Assembly: GCA_020024055.1 (NCBI GenBank)
Contig: JAHHUI010000058.1
Location: 1-9,282 of the forward strand
Direction of reading: 5' to 3'
Length of the DNA stretch: 9,282 nt
From: Spirochaetaceae bacterium
Lineage (GTDB): Bacteria; Spirochaetota; Spirochaetia; WRBN01
The position numbers and the translations under genes are program-made. This document shows, in pieces, positions 5,730 through 9,282 of this stretch (its first letter is position 1; every line of letters begins with the position of its first letter). The notes under the pieces are model-generated. The model was not told where the DNA came from and made no database searches. It saw nothing but the letters and a program-made list of their open reading frames with translations.

Positions 5730-8700
5730 ATGTATCGGCCGGTAGATCCGCGGGTGAATTTTGCCCGGCAAGAGGAAGAGATTCTCTCTTTTTGGCAGCA
5801 AGAGGAGATTTTTGAAAAATCTCTTGCTCAGCGCCTGGGTTGCCCATTATTCACGCAATATGACGGGCCTCCTTTTGCCACGGGTCTGCCCCATTATGGG
5901 CATTTGGTGCAAAGTGCTCTTAAAGATACATTTCCACGTTATTACACCATGAAAGGATATTATGTGCCGCGGCGATTCGGATGGGATTGTCATGGCCTTC
6001 CTGTGGAATACGAAGTGGAAAAGGAATTGGGCATTTCCGGAAAGAGCGAAATTGAGCGCTTTGGCGTGGCCAATTTCAATGAAAAGTGCCGCCAGACTGT
6101 TTTAAAATATTCGAATGAATGGCAGCGCTATGTCAGCCGCCTGGGCCGCTGGGTCGATTTTGAAAATGATTATAAAACCATGAATCCGGATTTCATGGAA
6201 TCTATTTGGTATATTTTCAAGCAGCTGTGGGAAAAGAAACTGGTACAGGAGGGGTATTATATTTTGCCCTATTGCCCAAGATGCAGCACGGTGCTCAGCA
6301 ATCATGAACTGAACCTGGGCGGATATAAAGATGTCACTGATCAAAGTGCCAGCGTGCGCTTTAAATCTTTGGATGAAGAGAATACGTATTTTGTGGCCTG
6401 GACCACTACACCTTGGACATTGCCCAGCAATCTGGCTTTGGCCGTTGGGCCGGATATGTCTTATGTCAAAGTACAGGATCCCAGCGGCGCCTGCTACATT
6501 TTCGCTGAAAGCCGCCTGAATGCCTATTATGCGGATACTGAAGTAGAGATACTCTGGCGAAAAACAGGCAAAGAGCTGGCCGGCATGCGCTATGAGCCTT
6601 TATTCGATTATTTTGCTCATTTGGCCGATCAGGGTGCCTTTAAAGTCTTTACAGGAGATTATGTCACCGATGGTGATGGTACGGGCATTGTGCACACAGC
6701 CAATGGATTTGGTGAAGATGACTATAATCTGTTGAAGGACACAGGACTGCCCACTATTGCCCCTGTGGATGCTGAGTGCCGCTTCACCCAAGAGATCCCT
6801 GAATATACAGGGCGTTTTGTGAAGGACTGTGACAAGGATATTCTCTCTCGCTTGAAAGACGAAGGCAAGCTGGTAAAGAAAGAGAATTATCTGCACAGCT
6901 ATCCTCATTGCTATCGATGTGGTCATCCTCTCATTTATCGCGCCATCAGCAGCTGGTTTGTGAAAGTGCCGGCATTGCATGATCGTCTTTTGGCAGCAAC
7001 TGGGCAGATTTGCTGGATCCCGGCACACTTAAAGGAAGGAAGGTTTGGTAAATGGCTTGCCGGTGCACGTGACTGGGCCATCAGCCGCAATCGCTATTGG
7101 GGGAATCCCATTCCCATCTGGCGCTGCGATAGCTGTGATGGAGTTCAAGTGATGGGCAGCAGGCAGGAACTGAAAGAAAAATCAGACCAATACCCAGAAG
7201 ATCTGCACAAGCATTTTGTGGATAATATTACATTTGCGTGTTCCTGTGGCGGTAAGATGCACCGCGTGAGCGAAGTGTTCGATTGCTGGTTTGAATCTGG
7301 CGGAATGCCCTATGCTCAGAATCATTATCCTTTTGAAAATAAAGAGCTTTTTGAAGAGAATTTCCCCGCAGATTTTATTGCAGAGGGCATTGATCAGACG
7401 CGCGGCTGGTTTTACACACTCACTGTGCTGGCGGCGGCATTGTTCAACAAGCCAGCATTTAAAATGTGTGTCACCACAGGATTGGTGTTGGCTTCGGATG
7501 GGCGCAAGATGAGCAAAAGTCTGCGCAATTATGCCGACCCCCTAGATGTGGTGCATCAATATGGCGCCGACGCCACACGGCTGTACCTTTTAAGCAGTCC
7601 GGTCAGCCGTGGCGATGATTTGCGCTTCAGCGAAGAGGGTATTAAGGATATTTTGAAGAATACAATTATCCCTTTGTGGAATGCTTACAGCTTTTTTGTT
7701 ACCTATGCCAATATTGACAATTTTGCGCCCAAAGGCGTGCAGAATCTGGATCATCCTTTAGATTGCTGGGTGATTTCTTCGACTTGGCGCCTGGTGGAGG
7801 AGATTGATAATTTCATGCAGCAGGGCGAGCTGTATAAAGCTATTCAGTCAATTATTCAGTTTATTGATCAGCTAAATAATTGGTATATCCGTCGCAGCCG
7901 CAGGCGTTTCTGGAAAAGCGACAATGACAGCGACAAAATGGATGCCTATGAGACATTATATTTTGTTTTATTCACGCTGATTAAGGTTGCTGCGCCATTT
8001 TTGCCTTTTGTCAGCGAGGCGGTTTATCAAAACCTGAAAACACCTGTCGATCCTCAGAGTGTGCATTTATGTGATTGGCCGGTGATGTCATCGGATGCAC
8101 GCGATCTGGATTTAGAGAATAAGATGGCTCTGGCTATGAAAGCGGTGGCCATGGGCCACAGTCTGCGCAGTGCGCATAATTTGAAAAATCGCCTGCCTTT
8201 GCAGCGTGTGTATGTCGTTAGCCGAGACCCTGTGCAAAGGGCGGTGCTCTCTGAGATGAGCAATATTTTGGCTGAAGAGCTGAATGTGAAACAAGTAGAG
8301 ATTCAGGATAATGAAGAAAATCTGGTCACTTATCATGCCAAGGCTAATTTCCGTGTTTTGGGGGCCCAGCTGGGCGAAGACATGAAGGTCGCCGCCACGG
8401 CGATTTCCAAGCTGAATCAGGATCAGATTCGTGGTATTTTAGAGGGTTCTGTACTTATTATCCCCTTTGAAGGAAAAAACAGTCGCCAGCTGAAATTGGA
8501 TAAGGATAATGTGATGGTGGTGCGCGAGGAAAAAGGGAATTTCAAGGCCCTGAATGAAGATATGCTCACCATTGCTCTGGACACGCATATCACGCAGGAA
8601 TTGCTGGATGAAGGGGCTATGAGAGACTTGATCCGCAGGATTCAAAATCTGCGCAAAACACGTGACTTGGCTGTGACCGATCGTATTCATCTTTGGGTGT

Positions 8701-8855
8701 ATGGCAATGATGATGTCAAGCGCATCTGCGATCAGCTTTCGGCAACAATTCAGCAGGAAACTTTGGCTCTGGATCTCTCTTGGGAAGAAAGAGCAAATGC
8801 TGTTGAGGCTGACTGTGGCGAGGCTGTGGCCAGGATTGATTTGGAGAAAGCCTGA
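5730..8855 (+). CDS. ileS: Isoleucyl-tRNA synthetase, eukaryotic-like type (IleRS2)
   Basis: Cytoplasmic enzyme that charges tRNA-Ile and edits mischarged valine. The 1041-residue protein has the class I signature HYGH at 55-58 and KMSKS at 593-597. The CP1 editing domain carries TTPWTLPSN (225-233) and GTGIVHTANGFGEDDY (317-332), where H322 and D331 should match E. coli H333 and D342. Four cysteine pairs look like metal-site ligands: C182/C185, C394/C397, C466/C469, C504/C506. RYWGNPIPIW and GIDQTRGWFYTL (553-564) are well preserved, and NWYIRRSRRRFW (717-728) marks the anticodon-binding region. RRFGWDCHGLPVEYEVEK and the extended C-terminus follow the eukaryotic-like subtype, found in spirochaetes and some other bacteria and often insensitive to mupirocin. 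The start is fixed by promoter and ribosome site. No motif is missing; the stop overlaps the next start. Confidence 0.97.
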   Translation: MYRPVDPRVNFARQEEEILSFWQQEEIFEKSLAQRLGCPLFTQYDGPPFATGLPHYGHLVQSALKDTFPRYYTMKGYYVPRRFGWDCHGLPVEYEVEKELGISGKSEIERFGVANFNEKCRQTVLKYSNEWQRYVSRLGRWVDFENDYKTMNPDFMESIWYIFKQLWEKKLVQEGYYILPYCPRCSTVLSNHELNLGGYKDVTDQSASVRFKSLDEENTYFVAWTTTPWTLPSNLALAVGPDMSYVKVQDPSGACYIFAESRLNAYYADTEVEILWRKTGKELAGMRYEPLFDYFAHLADQGAFKVFTGDYVTDGDGTGIVHTANGFGEDDYNLLKDTGLPTIAPVDAECRFTQEIPEYTGRFVKDCDKDILSRLKDEGKLVKKENYLHSYPHCYRCGHPLIYRAISSWFVKVPALHDRLLAATGQICWIPAHLKEGRFGKWLAGARDWAISRNRYWGNPIPIWRCDSCDGVQVMGSRQELKEKSDQYPEDLHKHFVDNITFACSCGGKMHRVSEVFDCWFESGGMPYAQNHYPFENKELFEENFPADFIAEGIDQTRGWFYTLTVLAAALFNKPAFKMCVTTGLVLASDGRKMSKSLRNYADPLDVVHQYGADATRLYLLSSPVSRGDDLRFSEEGIKDILKNTIIPLWNAYSFFVTYANIDNFAPKGVQNLDHPLDCWVISSTWRLVEEIDNFMQQGELYKAIQSIIQFIDQLNNWYIRRSRRRFWKSDNDSDKMDAYETLYFVLFTLIKVAAPFLPFVSEAVYQNLKTPVDPQSVHLCDWPVMSSDARDLDLENKMALAMKAVAMGHSLRSAHNLKNRLPLQRVYVVSRDPVQRAVLSEMSNILAEELNVKQVEIQDNEENLVTYHAKANFRVLGAQLGEDMKVAATAISKLNQDQIRGILEGSVLIIPFEGKNSRQLKLDKDNVMVVREEKGNFKALNEDMLTIALDTHITQELLDEGAMRDLIRRIQNLRKTRDLAVTDRIHLWVYGNDDVKRICDQLSATIQQETLALDLSWEERANAVEADCGEAVARIDLEKA

Positions 8856-9277
8856 TGAAGAGGTATCTGCGCCGCCGGCCTCGTCATTTTTTTATTTTTG
8901 GGCTTTTTTTCTTTATTTGTCTATTTCGCACAGATGTATCAGTTCGCCTTTTGCAGGGAACCTTTTTATTGCCTTTAAGTATTTCTGATGGCATGCTGCT
9001 GGCCTGTGCTTTGTTTCTGTTATTTTTTCTATATATCACCGCTGTTGGCTATCGATTTGACGAGGGCGGATGTGCGAAAAAATATCCCCTGCTTAGAGAG
9101 AAATATTATGCCAAAGAAAACATCAAGGGGTATCAGGTGATTCAGGGCGCTTCGACAATTTGGTGTGTTTTTTTGCGCGGAAAGAAAAGAAAGAAATTGA
9201 TTCTGCCCGGCTATATTCCCGGGATGGAGCAGGCTGTGGAAGACTTTCTTCGCCAGGCAGAGATTCCGCGTATTTAA
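8855..9277 (+). CDS. Small membrane protein of unknown function, two helices plus basic cytoplasmic-like domain
   Basis: I do not recognise this 140-residue protein. An Arg-rich N-terminus (KRYLRRRPR, 2-10) precedes a Phe-rich first helix (about 11-24); a second helix covers about 45-65 (MLLACALFLLFFLYITAVGY). By the positive-inside rule both ends would be cytoplasmic. The soluble tail (66-140) has strands ending in a basic hairpin (VFLRGKKRKKLILPG, 105-119) and a C-terminal helix (MEQAVEDFLRQAE). This pattern resembles bacterial PH-like domains in small membrane proteins; that is a guess. The ATG overlaps the ileS stop by one base (TGATG), and GGAG at 8843-8846 lies 8 nt before it, so it is probably co-translated with ileS. 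Two runs of seven T (8887-8893, 8904-8910) encode the first helix. The stop TAA is complete, 5 nt before the window edge. Confidence 0.8.
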   Translation: MKRYLRRRPRHFFIFGLFFFICLFRTDVSVRLLQGTFLLPLSISDGMLLACALFLLFFLYITAVGYRFDEGGCAKKYPLLREKYYAKENIKGYQVIQGASTIWCVFLRGKKRKKLILPGYIPGMEQAVEDFLRQAEIPRI

Positions 9278-9282
9278 TAGGT

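Noticed and set aside
6600..7028. Minus-strand 142-codon frame opposite ileS
   Set aside because: It is antisense to the conserved editing and zinc-site region of IleRS; nothing in it resembles a protein domain.
8868..8910. Intrinsic terminator after ileS (GC-rich GCCGCCGGC followed by T runs)
   Set aside because: The GC stretch gives only about a 3-bp stem, and the T runs encode the Phe-rich first helix of the next gene.

Overview
The window is ordinary, densely coded bacterial chromosome with seven genes or gene parts and no RNA genes, mobile elements or CRISPR arrays that I can see. The organism is most likely a spirochaete or a close relative. This is inference. It rests on a eukaryotic-type (class 2) isoleucyl-tRNA synthetase of about 1040 residues, three exported proteins whose signal peptides all end in (S/T)AQ, and a 372-residue protein that resembles an exported family I associate from memory with Treponema-like genomes. 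Horizontal transfer of ileS could mislead this call.

Left part (1-2586, plus strand): the C-terminal tail of a membrane protein, probably an ABC-2 polysaccharide permease. It is followed by a Wzt/TagH-type ATPase with a C-terminal glycan-recognition-like domain, and then, 4 nt later, by thiI (tRNA 4-thiouridine synthetase, short form without rhodanese domain). The ATPase and permease would export a surface glycan; thiI looks like a housekeeping gene at the end of that transcript.

Middle part (2546-5533, minus strand): three tightly packed genes, transcribed from right to left, encode exported proteins of 372, 351 and 289 residues. The first has an N-terminal beta-rich Ig-like region and a C-terminal domain that looks NTF2-like. 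The other two are beta-rich and propeller-like. Neighbouring reading frames overlap by 53 nt (or 29 nt with a later start) and by 4 nt, so they are very probably one operon and possibly one periplasmic or envelope complex. The last gene runs 41 nt into the end of thiI on the opposite strand.

Right part (5534-9282, plus strand): a divergent promoter region of about 200 bp, then ileS with a clear sigma70-type promoter and a short leader with no T-box. Its stop codon overlaps the start of a gene for a 140-residue two-helix membrane protein. The best candidate for something undescribed is the three-gene exported operon; the rest is recognisable.
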